The notes: a model not told the origin generated them from the letters alone. 64,000 nt of DNA from Siphonodentalium dalli (GCA_032622095.1 CP136067.1:198178052-198242051); one strand, 5' to 3'; counted from the first letter of the stretch, positions 1-12,284 are shown. A program made the numbers and translations.

Positions 1-490
1 GATCGACTTTATTCTAATTTCCATTATTAGCATTACCCCAACAACGAGAATTATCATATAGAAACCATTGTTATGTATAAACAGTACTGTTACAGTGTAA
101 TTACGATCAAATGTCAATTTTGTCCAATAAAATACCGAAGTGTTATAAAAACACGACAGTAAACATTGGAAAAGCTGAAATCATTGGAAAATCTTTTGAA
201 ATAATATTTATACTAAAATAGATGATAACGGGCCCATTTGTGTGCTAATTAGATAATAGTAAGTAACCGGTGCTATAGTTGGATAGCACCAATAAGCACT
301 GCCCATCTATTCGCTGTGTTGGTACCACCCACTGTTATTAGTTTCTTAGAGTCGAAGTCATTTTCAAGACCACTATAACGAAAATGACTCAACAGAACTC
401 TTGGTCCTAGACTTATCCTGAGATAATTGCAGTTGAGTAATAATACCAGAGCTATATATATATATAGGAATCAGGGAGCTAAATGTGTTC

Positions 491-908
491 TAGAGTCTGG
501 GAGCGAGTACAACGTGAAATGCTAAATGTGAAGGTAACTGAAGAATGACCTTTACCTGATACATGCAGCACGTTATTAACGGATGACATCGCGTTCATTT
601 GATTTCTACATCATATCTAACTAATTTAAACTGGTGAATGAATGGCTATTTAACTATAGCTGCTGTAGTTCTGGGTTTTTCCAGATCAAATTTGGCTGTG
701 GGGTAGCCTTGTCGTACACTTGGGGATTTATATTAAAAAGTAAACACATTATCTATTTGTCTTGCATTTTCGTGATCAAGTGGTGTCAATCTAGCTGGGT
801 AAACATCACTGGTATGGCCTCCAGGCTTCAATTTAGTGAATTTGGCCGAAACGTTAACACTGTCGCCTATGGGAAACCATTTAGTTCAGTGATTCCTATA
901 AGCAAAAT
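491..908. other. Segment present only in copy A, flanked by TAGA
   Basis: Copy B reads straight from GTTATAGA to ATTTTTAC at about 20210-20225. Copy A has 418 extra bases between TAGA at 491-494 and TAGA at 909-912. The short direct repeats would fit either an insertion with a 4-bp target duplication or a deletion in B by microhomology. I see no convincing terminal inverted repeats and no recognisable coding sequence. An open frame over 634-975 runs past the segment end and matches nothing I know. Confidence 0.6.
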
Positions 909-912
909 TAGA

Positions 913-3807
913 TTTTTTACGAAATTTCCTCGCCGTGATAAGTTGTTAATTTCATATTGTCTTATTTTCAAATGATAATGACCACATTTTGGACAGATGT
1001 ATTCCTCATATTTGAAGGCGACACATTCATCGTCGTCGCTATACCAAAGGTGATTGAGTACTTTAGAGACAGGTTGATAACTTAAATGGAACACCATGCG
1101 CGTCTGCGTGACACGAAGTCGAAAGTTTACACAATAATAACAAGAGAAGTGAAAATTCCTGGCTTGTGAAGTCACTTTGGCAACACTTTTCACCCCTCCA
1201 CCGATAATAAAAACTCACACACTGGAAATATAGAATGAAATTCAATTAAACGCAATTTGCTATGAGAATTTAGGATGTCCGTCCATTCCACTTGACCTAT
1301 TATATTTGACAATGGAATGAGTTTGAAAAGCTCTTACATGTACATGCATATGTTGAGCAAATTATGTTTTGAAAATGTCCATATACATTGTATTTGTGCC
1401 TGCCAGCAAATGATGAACTATAACGATTATCTAACCTAACCATCGCGCGCGACGAAGCAATTCAGTCGCTTTCGGTATGAATATCAAAATTGCGCGCTTT
1501 GAACCGCTACGGACGTCAGAAAACGGCCGTACAAATCGCGCACTCGCGCCCGGTGTGAATTGACCCTTAGTGCCGCCGAAAGTAGCGCGTCATTCATCGG
1601 CACATTAATCGGCTGTAAGAAAGCATGCAGTGGAATGACTATGCCATCGGGATAGACACATTTAATAATATATTTATTCGCGTCAGCAATGATGCGGAAG
1701 CTGTGGGATTGTGGTAAGATATTGTTGATCATTAATGAACGAAGGGAAAATGTTGGAAGGAAATGCTAGATAAAAACCATATTTAGTGGGTGTTAGGTTG
1801 GAATATTTCCAGCAGTTGAAATTTTTTTCAGTCTGCTGGTTGGAAAATTGGAACACGAGGTGTAAGTGCAATCGGATTTTCCAGAATGTGATACTTTTGG
1901 TTTTAAGCGCGGTTAGAACTTTTGACACCCCTCCAACCGCGACAGTGTATACACACGCCCCTGAGACCCATCCAAAGTAAATGTTCAGACTGACGGTAGT
2001 TTTTCTTCTCTATTATAGCCGGGTGTGGAGCTCTTGGTTTAGTGCCGCAGATCAGTGTACTAATCGGATGCATGCTGCTGTTCTTCGCCCAAAGAAAGGC
2101 TTAAACACAACAGACTACACAAAAAGCCTCAGAGGAAGTCATGTACGGAACGTCGAAGCGACCATGACAACAATATTCTTTAAAATTGCCCAATCCGATT
2201 TGACATGACATGAAGTTGCTACTTCAACATTATTCTATTCCGAACATATTGAGATCGAGCATAGGACTCGTTTCATGGGAAAGTTGCATCTTAAATCGAT
2301 ATTCAAATAATGTAACGCTTTCAAATTTGAGATTTTATAGCCTCGTCATTATTTCTTAAACGAATACCACTCATGCATTGTTTGAAACTTTTTCAAGTTA
2401 ATTAAAATTTGCAAGTTAATTAAAAACAACAACGAACTTTTAATGCTTGTATTTGTAAGTTACATCATTTTCGCATTGTGATTTGTATATGTTTTTTGCG
2501 ACATATGTTCATTACAACTAATGCTGGAAGGAAGTATTTGTCAATTTAAAGTTGTTTCGCTCTATACCTGTGCTTAATGCTGTGTCCGATCGGATTGGGC
2601 ATACGTGTATCTAGCATACGTATTATATAAGAAATTACCAACGAAACATCGTAACCATCATTCCGTGGGACCACCACCCCCTTCCCAGGAATCCATCTCT
2701 AAAGACCGCATAAAATTTCGGATAAATTTTGGGTATATTTTTCCTAGCATTGCATGTAATTATCAACATCCCACACACTGACAAAATATAATGTGAATAA
2801 ATTACTGACATCTGGGAATAATTTACGTCACTTTTCAGCTTAGTGGACTTAGACATAGCTATGTTTTCACGTTCTCAAAGCGTAAAGTTTGTAAAAAATG
2901 TAAACATAAAATTATTAATTAAAAACAAACAGAGGCCCGGCATTGTGAAGACGGTATCAGGCGTACGTCTCTAAAATACCTGGAATCTGACGTACAAAAA
3001 GGGCCGGGATGGTGGTCTCATCCGTACGTAGCAGTATTGAAATCTTTTCTAAATTATATGTACCTGTAGATGTTATTATCATAGGGGTCCAGGAACAAAT
3101 ACCTCGCCATTTCTGAAAACAAATTCTGAACACCACGTTTTGCACATACTCATACATTTGAGGCAGTATATGTCTTCGCCAGACACAATCGTACACAATC
3201 TGAACGCAATGGCAAGACTTAAGCTTATTAACATGTTAAAATTGTCCAACTCACAGAAGGTATGAGTAGTATGGATGATATCTTATATGAATGTTTCGTT
3301 TACCAGAAGTGTCAAGGTGGAGATAAACATGTATTATGTATGTTTGACATGACCCACTTTTCCTTGTTGACCCCGATGTATTTTTATTTCTCATTTGTTG
3401 ATGTACGACAACCGACCTACGCTCTGGTGTCCCATTCAAAATCTGAGTGTATTATCTCTGGTGGACACTACTAATGTGCAAAATCGCAGTATGAACTAAA
3501 TCTACACATAACAATATATACATTGTATAGTAAGACATTAATATTTTGTTAATGAAAAGGACATAGTATATACATGTACATGTATGGTACATGTAACAGG
3601 GTATATCGTCAATTCCGATCGGTACTTGTCACCTTAGCCTTACTCAATTGACAATTGTATAATTACGACGCATTTTCAGCAACCAGTTCACGGGTAAGTA
3701 ACTCTGGCAATGTCACACTTTCCAACCAAACAACTTATGGCTTCAAGTAACTCAGAAAAGTCACTGTTAGCGTAATAATGGGCAATGTTATAGAGTTACT
3801 GTTCTTT
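913..3807. other. No recognisable gene; diverged between copies
   Basis: AT-rich sequence with short open frames only. One of these (1981-2208 plus strand, with its longer counterpart 21278-21601 in copy B) sits after a pyrimidine-rich tract ending TATTATAG at about 2003-2020, which looks like a splice acceptor. Changes between copies are mostly amino-acid changing and copy A has a stop, so a working exon is unlikely. A GC-rich patch at 1441-1566 has CGCGC runs and ends in GGTGTGAATTGACCC, like the edge of an old DNA transposon. The TTAA at 2440-2443 is the empty target of the copy B MITE. Confidence 0.5.
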
Positions 3808-3906
3808 GAAATGATAACATGTTAATGGCATGACAAGCCTGCAGTCGTACCTTGCGGTATTGGGGGTATGTCTTGTTACCACATATTAACATGTTATTTT
3901 CATGAA
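3808..3906. repeat. Small foldback around AACATGTT
   Basis: The arm containing ATAACATGTTAAT near 3814 is mirrored by ATTAACATGTTAT near 3885-3899, with further imperfect pairing (GACAAG against CTTGT). About 99 bases in total, with a counterpart at 23510-23608. It lies about where the two duplication copies switch from divergent to nearly identical. Confidence 0.5.
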
Positions 3907-4324
3907 CTTATGTCTCACCATATACTTCACTGGATTGTCATATTTGGTGACAATGAAGTCAAGCCGCCACCGAATGGGTCGATTTTCAGCTCTTAGGTCT
4001 GTTGTCGTCGGTCCAACGAGTTGTGTCCTGCCAATCAAAGATTTTGCCTCCAATCGTATCTCAACATCAAATCATCGTTCCTATTTGGATAGTGAATCGA
4101 ATCGATAATCGAGTAAGATTTTGTTTGTTTACTACACGATCCATCAGAATATAATTACTATGGTACATTGTGTATCAAGAAGAATAACTCAATGCCGATT
4201 TGAAGGAACGTTATAACATGTCACTTTGTCGACTCCAAAACACACACCAGCGTGATTGTATGACGGTGGGAAGTTTATTTTGTCCTATGTCGGTGCAAAC
4301 TAGGCATGGACCAATTTATCTTAG

Positions 4325-4440
4325 CGATTCGAAAATATGTGAATCAGCTGACCGATGCTGTGTCGATCTCGGATCGATTCGCCGATATATGTAAATCAGC
4401 CGATCGATACTGTGTCGATCTCAATCGTGTCGCCAATTGC
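4325..4440. repeat. 51-bp imperfect tandem repeat
   Basis: Two units start at CGATTCG (4325 and 4376) and each contains GTGTCGATCTC. The counterpart is at about 24028-24143. The surrounding 3907-4797 has no recognisable gene. Confidence 0.55.
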
Positions 4441-4797
4441 TGCATCGCATCGAATCTCGAATATTCGCAGGACACAACCATCGAGACCGTTTGATTTGTA
4501 TTTCATGTCCAGATTTATTCTTATATATTTTTTATTCTCGATAATAAACTTTCTCTAGAGAGGCATCACTATTGCATATTCTTTCTAGACCATAGGGTAC
4601 AGTGTGCCATGATGGATGGTGCTCGGTGGGTCACTTGGTAAGTTATATAGGTCTACATGATCCGATCAGCGATGTCGAAACCGTAGCTGTTTCTAATCGC
4701 GCTAAACGCGGATTTGTGATCCGAACATATTGATGGAATGACGGTTATGCTTTCAACTATCTACATGTATGTTGTTCACACCAACCACTCAAACCTC

Positions 4798-5307
4798 ACT
4801 CAACAAAGAGACTTTCCGACGATCTATATAGATTCTCATTCTGTTTACCTATATAAAGATGGCGGTATCTCTCGCCTGAAACCGTTGTAGCAACAGAAAA
4901 CAAAATATTTTGTTCCTAATATATACTCATGGAACTGGAACTGGAACTGTTAATATGTTTTAGATAATTTGAACAGTTCAAAAAATTCCTATGGAAAGAT
5001 AGTACATCTTCGATCTGATAAATCGTCTGGATTGGCTCACAACCACGACAATACTCATTTGTGATATGCCCTAAATACTAGATTCTAAAAAGTTTTATAT
5101 ATGACTATAGTCTGTACAAGTGCGTGGATCTGAAATACAAGCATCTATGCTATTACGTATAGTTATACTTGTTTTAGGGGGTAGCAGGAAGACAGCCCGG
5201 TAGGGCTAAGCTACCCCCGACAATACACTGTTATAATTTATTATGTATTACTGCCACTGTGTCATTCGTGTGTATTGTAAATAAACTATCCTATCCTATC
5301 CTATCCA
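4798..5307 (+). mobile_element. Copy-A-only insertion with non-LTR-like 3' tail
   Basis: Copy B has the empty site at 24484-24491 (CCAACCAGTAG), so the 510-base insert is defined directly. It ends in AATAAA (5279-5284) followed by four CTATC units. A stable stem precedes the tail: GGGGGTAGC (5177-5185) pairs with GCTACCCCC (5210-5218), with an inner AGCCC/GGGCT stem. A polyadenylation-like signal, a microsatellite tail and a 3' stem-loop fit a 5'-truncated LINE or a SINE. No target duplication longer than the shared CCA is seen, and no coding sequence is recognised. Confidence 0.65.
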
Positions 5308-5417
5308 GTAGTTTATGTTATTAGACAGCAGAATAATTAGTACATTCTAAGTCTAAAATGAGCATATATATAAATATATATTTATGAGAAATGATTGGAA
5401 AGGACCAAGACTCAATC

Positions 5418-5654
5418 TGTTTTACCATCTCCTTTTATAACAGAATATATGCAACACATGAATGAATTTGATTCATGGATTAGACTCGAGTCATAAATTC
5501 ATTCTCATTATAATTGTCATGTTGATTGCATCGTTCATGACGCACATGAGTATATGTTGCACTAATCCATGGTTCAAATTCATTCATTGGATGCATATAT
5601 TATGTTGAGTATAAAAGGAGATGGTCCCATAAATGACCGGAGTTAGTGTACAGT
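5418..5654. mobile_element. Decayed MITE related to the 7603-7910 element
   Basis: The right end reads GTTAGTGTACAGTACC near 5640-5655 and both ends carry the CATCTCCTTTTAT / ATAAAAGGAGATGG inverted sequence. The interior (TCATTATAATTGTCATGTTG, then GCATCGTTCATGA) matches the complete element at 7603-7910. The left terminus is eroded. Confidence 0.6.
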
Positions 5655-5930
5655 ACCACTGCGTCTGTATATTTGGACCGGAATATTATTGGTGTAGCGT
5701 TGGTAGCTCACATGTTTTTCGCAGCTGGTGGATCGTATTAATTATATACGTCATGTGTTCATATAGTGAGCAATTTGCAGTCGAACTGGGGGGGGGTGTC
5801 AAAATGTTTTTTTCTGGGCACGTATAATGGGGTGGTGGGTGGTCAAGGGACCCAACACCATTTTACTCCGCAACTCAGAAATGTTTTTCCTCTATCTCTG
5901 TTTTACTTTTTTTGTGAGTAATATTAGAGG

Positions 5931-6563
5931 CAGGGTCCGCGCTCGCCCAAAACTTACTTTTGCCAAATATTTTGCCAAATTAAATTAATTTTTGCCAAAT
6001 GCGGTTAGAAGTTGCCAACTGCTATCTGTTTCTACAACATTGTGTCTTTTATTTTGGTTATTGCGACAATCGCTGGTTGAGCGACCTTTGATATCGATAG
6101 GAAAGCAGTTCATTATTAATAATTCTCGCCTCTATACTTTGGTTTATCATAGAAGATTAACAAACAGCATAACAATACAATTGTCGAATGGTTTCTTCAC
6201 AAGAAAGGCACATCGAAACAAAGAGGATTAGATACGTACACACCATCACCAGACATACTAGCAAACCCTCCACCCGTCGATACTAATGATATCAGATTAA
6301 CCCTCCACCCGTCGATACTAATGATATCAGATTAACTGCATCTTGATAGAGGTGTTTATTTTTCCTAACTTATATATCACCACCGATAATATCATTAATG
6401 AAAGAGTATCCTGAAATGAGTGGTATTGGTTGACAAATATTATTAAACTTTGTTGATGAATCAAAAGTGACTTGCCACATGTTTTGTCAATTGAAAATAT
6501 ATTTTGCCAAATGTGAATTATTTTTGACATTGGCAAATTTGGCAAGTGACAGCGCGAACCATG
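5931..6563. mobile_element. hAT-like MITE, tentative
   Basis: The left end CAGGGTCCGCGCT is mirrored at the right end (AGCGCGAACCATG, one or two mismatches). Subterminal TTTGCCAAA motifs follow in both arms. CAGGG termini are typical of hAT elements. The 8 bases on either side (ATTAGAGG and TTATAGGA) do not form a clean target duplication, so the family call is tentative. No transposase is visible. The counterpart is at 25111-25744. Confidence 0.45.
6266..6335. repeat. 35-bp perfect tandem duplication
   Basis: Two identical adjacent units beginning CCCTCCACCCGTCGATACTA lie inside the hAT-like element. They are also doubled in copy B, so the duplication predates the 19-kb event. Confidence 0.85.
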
Positions 6564-6716
6564 TTATAGGAGGTTACATAGTTGATTAGTTCAACTAAAC
6601 GAAATGAGATTGGACTTACACTATTCCGTAATATAACAATCGTTGTACAAAACTACACATTGATTGAAGTTCATAAACGCACAAGTTTGTTGCAGCACAC
6701 ACTAATAACCCAAGGT

Positions 6717-7244
6717 GTCAACATTATTATACATTCATTTGTCATGCCGTAAGTTACAACTCCAGACACATTGGGCTATTAGTGTGTGCTTCATATACCC
6801 TGTGCCAATGCATTCTCTTATATATGCGAGTCGACCATAGGTCGCCTCGCATATATACAAGAATGCATGGGCCTAACAATTTTTACAATTTTAATATTTT
6901 TTTCTTGTATTCTTTAACAATTTTATAATTTCACCCATACAGAGCCCCAGACAAACGTGAGCAGACGACACTCTTCTATATGCTTCTATATATGTGTAGG
7001 GCTCCCTGCAGGGTAATGGATGTTTTTTATTGTATGTCCTAAAAATTGTAAGAAACATTTATTTAAAAAAATGATAAAAAATTGTTAGGCCAATGCATTC
7101 TCTTATATATGCGAGGCGACATATGATCGACTCGCATATATAAGCGAATGCATTGGCACAGGGTATATGAAGCACACACTAATAGCCCAATGGGTCTCGA
7201 GTTGTAACGTACGGCATGACAAATGAATGTGTAATAATGTTGAC
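6717..7244. mobile_element. Long-arm foldback carrying two palindrome modules (Q type)
   Basis: The outer arms (6717-6803 and 7158-7244) are inverted copies of each other. They begin GTCAACATTATTA and include CATTTGTCATGCCGTA and GGGCTATTAGTGTGTGC. Each arm leads into CCCTGTG and then the 69-bp palindrome, at about 6804-6872 (right half degraded) and 7089-7157. The centre (6873-7088) is AT-rich without a gene. The termini differ from those of the TTAA/CCCTTTACCC elements, yet the internal palindrome is the same. Confidence 0.75.
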
Positions 7245-7602
7245 TTGATTCGCCTTGTTGTGCGGTTCTGTATTTCGTACACATCCACAACAATGTAATC
7301 GACTGAAATACACACAATTTGCATTGATGGGTCTGGATTTGTGTGTAAACAATTTATTCCAAACAATCTCTGTGAAGAAGTGGTAAACATTCCGGACATT
7401 TTATATTTAAAACAGTTGTTGAAATTTAATTGTGTACAACATTATTTCAGCAAGGGATTCACCAAAGTGTACATGTAATGAATGCTTAACTGTGATATGG
7501 ACGATGATGTGCGATAGTAAGAAAAGAAAGTTTCATCAATATTATACAATTTAAGATACTCAAGTCGAGCATGATAAAGAGAATACTACAGGCTACCATT
7601 AA

Positions 7603-7910
7603 AGGGGTACTGTACACTAAATCCGACCATTTATGGGACCATCTCCTTTTATACTCACCAGATTATATGCAACAAATGAATGAATAGTGCAAAATACCCC
7701 CATTTACTTATGGACGATGTAAAACAAGATGGTAATTATAATGAAAATTGTTTTTCATTATAATTACCATGTTGTTTGCATCGTTCATAGAGCACATGGG
7801 CATATGTTGCACTAATTCATGGCTCAAATTCATTCATTTGTTGAAATATTCTGTTTATATATCAAAGGAAATGGTCACAAAAATGGCCAGATTTAGTGTA
7901 CAGTACCCCT
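7603..7910. mobile_element. 308-bp MITE with AGGGGTACTGTACAC termini at TTAA
   Basis: The terminal inverted repeats start AGGGGTACTGTACACTAAAT and are followed by imperfect matching through CCATTT and CTCCTTT. TTAA flanks both ends (7599-7602 and 7911-7914). The target could be read as TTAA or as a TTA/TAA triplet, so piggyBac-like and Harbinger-like assignments are both open. The centre is a strong hairpin: 19-bp arms at 7729-7747 and 7752-7770 beginning ATGGTAATTATAATG, with a 4-base loop. Confidence 0.75.
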
Positions 7911-8040
7911 TTAAGTCTGATTGATAAGTGGTGTATTATTGCGTTTTGTGTTAATCAGCATGCTCCAATGTCAACTTAAGTGTTATTCCTATAAACTATA
8001 AGTTTTCTTGCAGTTCAGAATTGCTCACCATAGTTATTAA

Positions 8041-8420
8041 CCCTTTACCCAACAAACCGGCCAAAACCGGCCAAATAAAGCTTCAACCGCCTAAAATATC
8101 TTCGGTCTGTCTCAATAGAACCATACAAATATGGATATCATTGGAACCGGCTCCTTGACCACATTGTGATAGTTACAGTTATGCCCTGTGCCAATGCATT
8201 CTCTTATATATGCGAGTCGACCATAGGTCGCCTCGCATATATAAGAGAATGCATTGGCCTAAAAAAAATCTTTTTTTAACACTTTTTACCATTTTTTCTT
8301 ACATTCTTTAACAATTTTATAATTTTTAATGTGTTAAGCCAATGCATTATCTTATATACCTATGGTCGACTCGCATATATAAGAGAATGCATTGGTACAG
8401 GGCCCTTCTGTTGGGTAAAG
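8041..8420. mobile_element. piggyBac-like MITE P1 with palindrome modules
   Basis: The left end CCCTTTACCCAACA follows TTAA (8037-8040). The right end TGTTGGGTAAAG has lost its last two G residues and is followed by TTATTAA. Palindrome modules lie at 8190-8258 (intact) and 8338-8396 (internal deletion). A non-palindromic shoulder near one end carries GGCCGGTTTTGGCCGG. P1 is inverted relative to P2 and P3. Confidence 0.8.
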
Positions 8421-8808
8421 TTATTAATTAACCCAGGATAGATTACTATATCTTCGCTTGTGACTGATTCTTTCAGATTGTTTTTCTAAATTGATTCTTC
8501 AAGTTGACATTATGCGAGTATAAGCTTGGTAGACATTTCTATCATGAAAAATAATAGCACTCTATCAGAATTCAAACATCATCTGACAAATACTGTCAAC
8601 TGGACTGACTGTGGTGACAAGATGCGCTGCAGAAAAGCTCATACTGCATCATAAGTGTTTATTCTTACGCCATGTGTATATGGGTTTAAAGAATTACATA
8701 TAAGAAAAACACAAATAATCAACAAGAGCACAGCATTGCTAAATTGAGGCATATACATGTATATAATATAGTAGAAAGCATAATGTGATATCAGGGTACA
8801 AACTACAT

Positions 8809-9190
8809 AGTCCATGAGCCAGGCTCCCCAAAAATGGAAAGTGGTACCAATTTGGTGGGCAAATTCTACCGAAAGTTTTCAGAAAGCTCATAGTCTGAAG
8901 TTTATGTCAGTGCTGGGGCACACCGGGGCAGTGTAGCTTAGTGTGGAAAATGTGTGTTTCCATGGCAACGGAGTGTGTTTTTTGCCTATATAAAACATAT
9001 GCCTATAATGGTCTATACCAAGAAAGTTTAATGCAGTAACTCTATCTTGGCATTGGTATGGGGTGCTATCCTTGTGGGCTTTCATTTGACACTGGAGATT
9101 TCACCACTATATGTCAAGGTCATATACAAAGGTCAAGGTCATTGACCAAAATAATAGCTTTTTTCATATCGGGTCATACATTTTCTACCC
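8809..9190. repeat. Repeat with X-box and TCAAGGTCA motifs; mirrored at 15.77-16.15 kb
   Basis: This block is homologous to the reverse complement of about 15770-16145. It contains a textbook RFX-type X-box, GTTTCCATGGCAAC (8956-8969), and two TCAAGGTCA extended half-sites (9114-9122 and 9133-9141) of the kind bound by ERR/SF-1-type nuclear receptors. The MITE P1 lies on one side and the mirrored MITE P2 on the other side of the partner block, so the two blocks form a composite inverted repeat about 7 kb apart. Regulatory activity is not shown. Confidence 0.6.
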
Positions 9191-9299
9191 ACTGAGTTTA
9201 TATATCAGTTTTGAATACGTTATCTTTACTAGAAAATAATCTAGAGCATATAGGCTATACGGAGAACTGTGTGATGGTTGCAACTGACAAGCCAGTCAT

Positions 9300-10330
9300 G
9301 AGATAACGACCTCTAAATTTTGTGGCCATTTTCCAAAATAGGTCAAAATCAGTTATTTCCCAAGATATCGTGCTTTTGTGTATATTATAGAGTTATTTAC
9401 TTATCTGGTGTCGTTTGGGGTTGTATTGTGAATTTATTGACTAAAGCACGAAACGTATACAAATATATACTTAGTTATAGGGCAAACTTTTTGGAGGGCG
9501 TGCCCAGGTGGGGGTGGTTTCAAATGTCATTATAAACCCAGGTTTCCATGACAACAACACCATATATTTGAAGAATTTTTTTTTAAATGCCGCTTTTGAG
9601 AATCAACGAACCTTGTTTTTTTTGTATGGTACATTTTAGTCTCATTTTAATCTGCATTTTAAGTACTACCTTGTTGTGGTAATTGTGACAGTACATGAGC
9701 GACGATGCATTACCATCAAGACCAAAATAACTGCAATTTTGTGACTTTAGTAACTAAATCATGAAACTTCAAATATGTGTTGCGAAGTTATAATGGACAC
9801 TTTTGGGGGATGCCCAGTGAGAGGTCTGACAAACTGTCGAGATCAAATCTGGTTTCCATGGCACCGGCATCAAATATTATTATTGAAAATCCAACTGCTG
9901 GAAACCTGAGCCTAATTTTGTTTGAAGAAATGATGTGAACTCATATTGCCATTAAGCATCCATCAATGGACTGAGCTATATGCCTTATAGGGTCAAGGAC
10001 AATTGCTACAGTCAATGTCATTGGACAAAGGTAATATTTGGTATATTTTTTATAATTTGGCTCATAATCCACTACCTCTAGTAGGTTAGTCATAAAAGCA
10101 ATTCCCATCATCATGCATAACTTTGTGGTAATACATAACTCATGATACATTACCCTTGAGATACAATCAGAACAAAATAAACACGATTTTTGACATCAAC
10201 TAAAGCACGATACTGCACTTATCTGTTTCTTGGTTATAGTGGAAACGTTTTAGACGGGGCCGTTCCTAGCTGAGGGGTCATATATCCCGATAAAATATAG
10301 TTCCCATGTCAATGACATTAACCATTTGCG
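9300..10330. repeat. Degenerate repeats with X-box-like motif
   Basis: Three loosely similar units each pair a TTATA..GG..AC..TTTTGG-like segment with GCCC and then an X-box-like motif: GTTTCCATGACAAC (9542-9555), GTTTCCATGGCACC (9852-9865) and GTTCCCATGTCAAT (10300-10313). The phrase about CTAAAGCACGA recurs. Short open frames here match nothing and appear unchanged in copy B. No gene is recognised. Confidence 0.5.
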
Positions 10331-10510
10331 GAACAGTTGAAAAAGCAAAAGCTTACACTGGACAATATGACGAGCCTTGTATTTATACAGATACAAAGTC
10401 ACGATCAAACCCGACTTAAGGGTTTTTCACACCTGAGCTATCTTAGAAAGTAGAAAGTACACACGGACATATATATATATAGAAAACTTGTTAATTGTTA
10501 ACCATTTGAA

Positions 10511-10595
10511 CCCGATACGCTAAATATTAGCGTAACTCCTATTTTACGTTAACCCGTTACGCTAATATATTAGCGTACACACTATTAGCGTAGAG
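10511..10595. repeat. Cluster of TACGCTAA / TTAGCGTA inverted repeats
   Basis: A perfect 20-bp palindrome, TACGCTAATATATTAGCGTA, occupies 10558-10577. Just upstream TACGCTAA and TTAGCGTA form 8-bp arms around a 3-base loop (about 10516-10534), and another TTAGCGTA follows at about 10585. The cluster is repeated at about 29695-29779. It could be a protein-binding array or an element end. Confidence 0.7.
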
Positions 10596-11716
10596 ACAAG
10601 TGTTTTAGTCATCTTTGTTTTCATGTCCCAAAAACCACTCTCAGAGGATGATGTGTTCAAATTAGCTATCGCAACAGCACGTACTGCATAAAAATAATCT
10701 GTCTCTCTCTCTCTCACACACACACCAACTCACCCACAAACACACCCTCGCACCCTCCCTCACACATGTCATAAACAGATAATATATAGCAATATTGTAG
10801 TATCACTGTTATGTTAGAAACTGCATTCATATGCATGTTCAGCAGAAAATATATTATGTTCATAAGTCCTATTAATGCCGATTCCAGTTATAAATTCACA
10901 CTGCAAGATAATGATACAAATTATTTTGTTATTAGAGAAAATGTTGCCATACTACTATGTAGATTAAATTTAATGCTTCCGATCTGGGTGTGCATGCGTC
11001 GGTATGAGGCTGATACAGACCCTGCGCGCATGCATACGGACCCTGCCATTTATACGGACCACCGACTGTTACGGACACTGGCCTTATACGGACCTCGGCT
11101 TATACGGACCCCATACTGATATGGACCCCAATTAAAACATACAATTTTATTTATATTTTACTTTATTTAAATATATTAACATAACAATTTAGGCCTGTGA
11201 TTGAAGCGGTACAATATAATGACACAGCTGGTTTTATCTAGTATCTGTATATGTTCGAATATCTATATGACTAATAGGTACTAATGTGGTTTATAGAACT
11301 ACAGTAGCAAAGGTTCTCTATTTTGATGGCGCGGATGGGGTTCGGGGCTCTTTACAAAAAAATAATAAAAGAAATAGTTTGACGTTGGTTATCACAAAAC
11401 ATGTATATACACATCGTGACAGAGTGAATACAAGTGTATCAGACATGTATAAGACATAATACGTTTTACATTTACTCTATATATGGATCGATATTTGGTC
11501 TCATTCGGGGTCCACTTATCAATACCTGCTATTGGCGTAGCAGAACACGTGCTGTGCCCATGTAATTAATTGCATCGAATTCATCAAAAGAAGACACTAG
11601 CGAATTTGCGATAGCCGTCCGACGGGAACGGGTTCGGGTAAATCGATGAATATCGTCATAGTTACTTGGGTATTTTCAATGCAGCTCATAAAGTAATAGC
11701 GAGTTGGAACGGGTAG
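10596..11716. other. No gene; simple repeats including TATACGGACC motif
   Basis: Contains a CT/CA microsatellite (about 10700-10765) and, at 11005-11120, several copies of ACGGACC spaced 10-20 bases apart. An open frame spanning 10811-11119 is identical in both copies but consists largely of this repeat and looks fortuitous. Confidence 0.55.
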
Positions 11717-12284
11717 TTATGTTCTAACTCGCCGGGCTCGACCGAACATAAATTATTTATGGAATAACGACACAGAATGTATGGTACGAAATATATGAAC
11801 TTTAATGCAAATCGGGATGTGTAGATATATATCGTTCACCAACAATTCAATAATAATAATACATTTCGAAACTTTATATAATTTTACAACTCTTCAGCTC
11901 TTTGGCGCATATTCTGTATAGTTATGTTGCGGGTGGGTGGGGGGGGGGGGGGTATAAACTACAAAATCCGAAGTAGAGTGAAGCTTGTTCCGGGTGACAA
12001 GCTTCTTAAGTCGATACGAAATCAGCCGTGCGAAAATACTCACATGCGCTTAGCGCAGTGTGTGACCACTCTGGCATACATGGACTTGATCCAATTAAAC
12101 CAAAACAAACTGGACTGTGTCATTAACTCTCACACTGCCATACGCTCCTGATCGAACTTCAATAAATATATTTATGTTCTAACTCGCCGGGCTCGACCGA
12201 ACATAAATTATTTATGGAATAACGACAAAGAATGTATGTTACGAAATATATGAACTTTAATGCAAATCGGGATGTGTAGATATA
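11717..12284. repeat. 113-bp direct repeats flanking 342 bp
   Basis: Two near-identical units at 11717-11829 and 12172-12284 begin TTATGTTCTAACTCGCCGGG and end GTAGATATA. The offset is 455 bases. The spacing and identity resemble a tiny LTR-flanked element, but I see no primer-binding site or polypurine tract. The same structure is at 30921-31486 in copy B. Confidence 0.75.

Noticed and set aside
1-4. GATC at the first base as a clone-end cloning site
   Set aside because: A 4-base match is too likely by chance, although the duplication also starts within ten bases of it.
867-1193. Minus-strand frame with a CPKCGHYHLK motif
   Set aside because: The copy B counterpart is frame-disrupted at the motif, and no family is recognisable.
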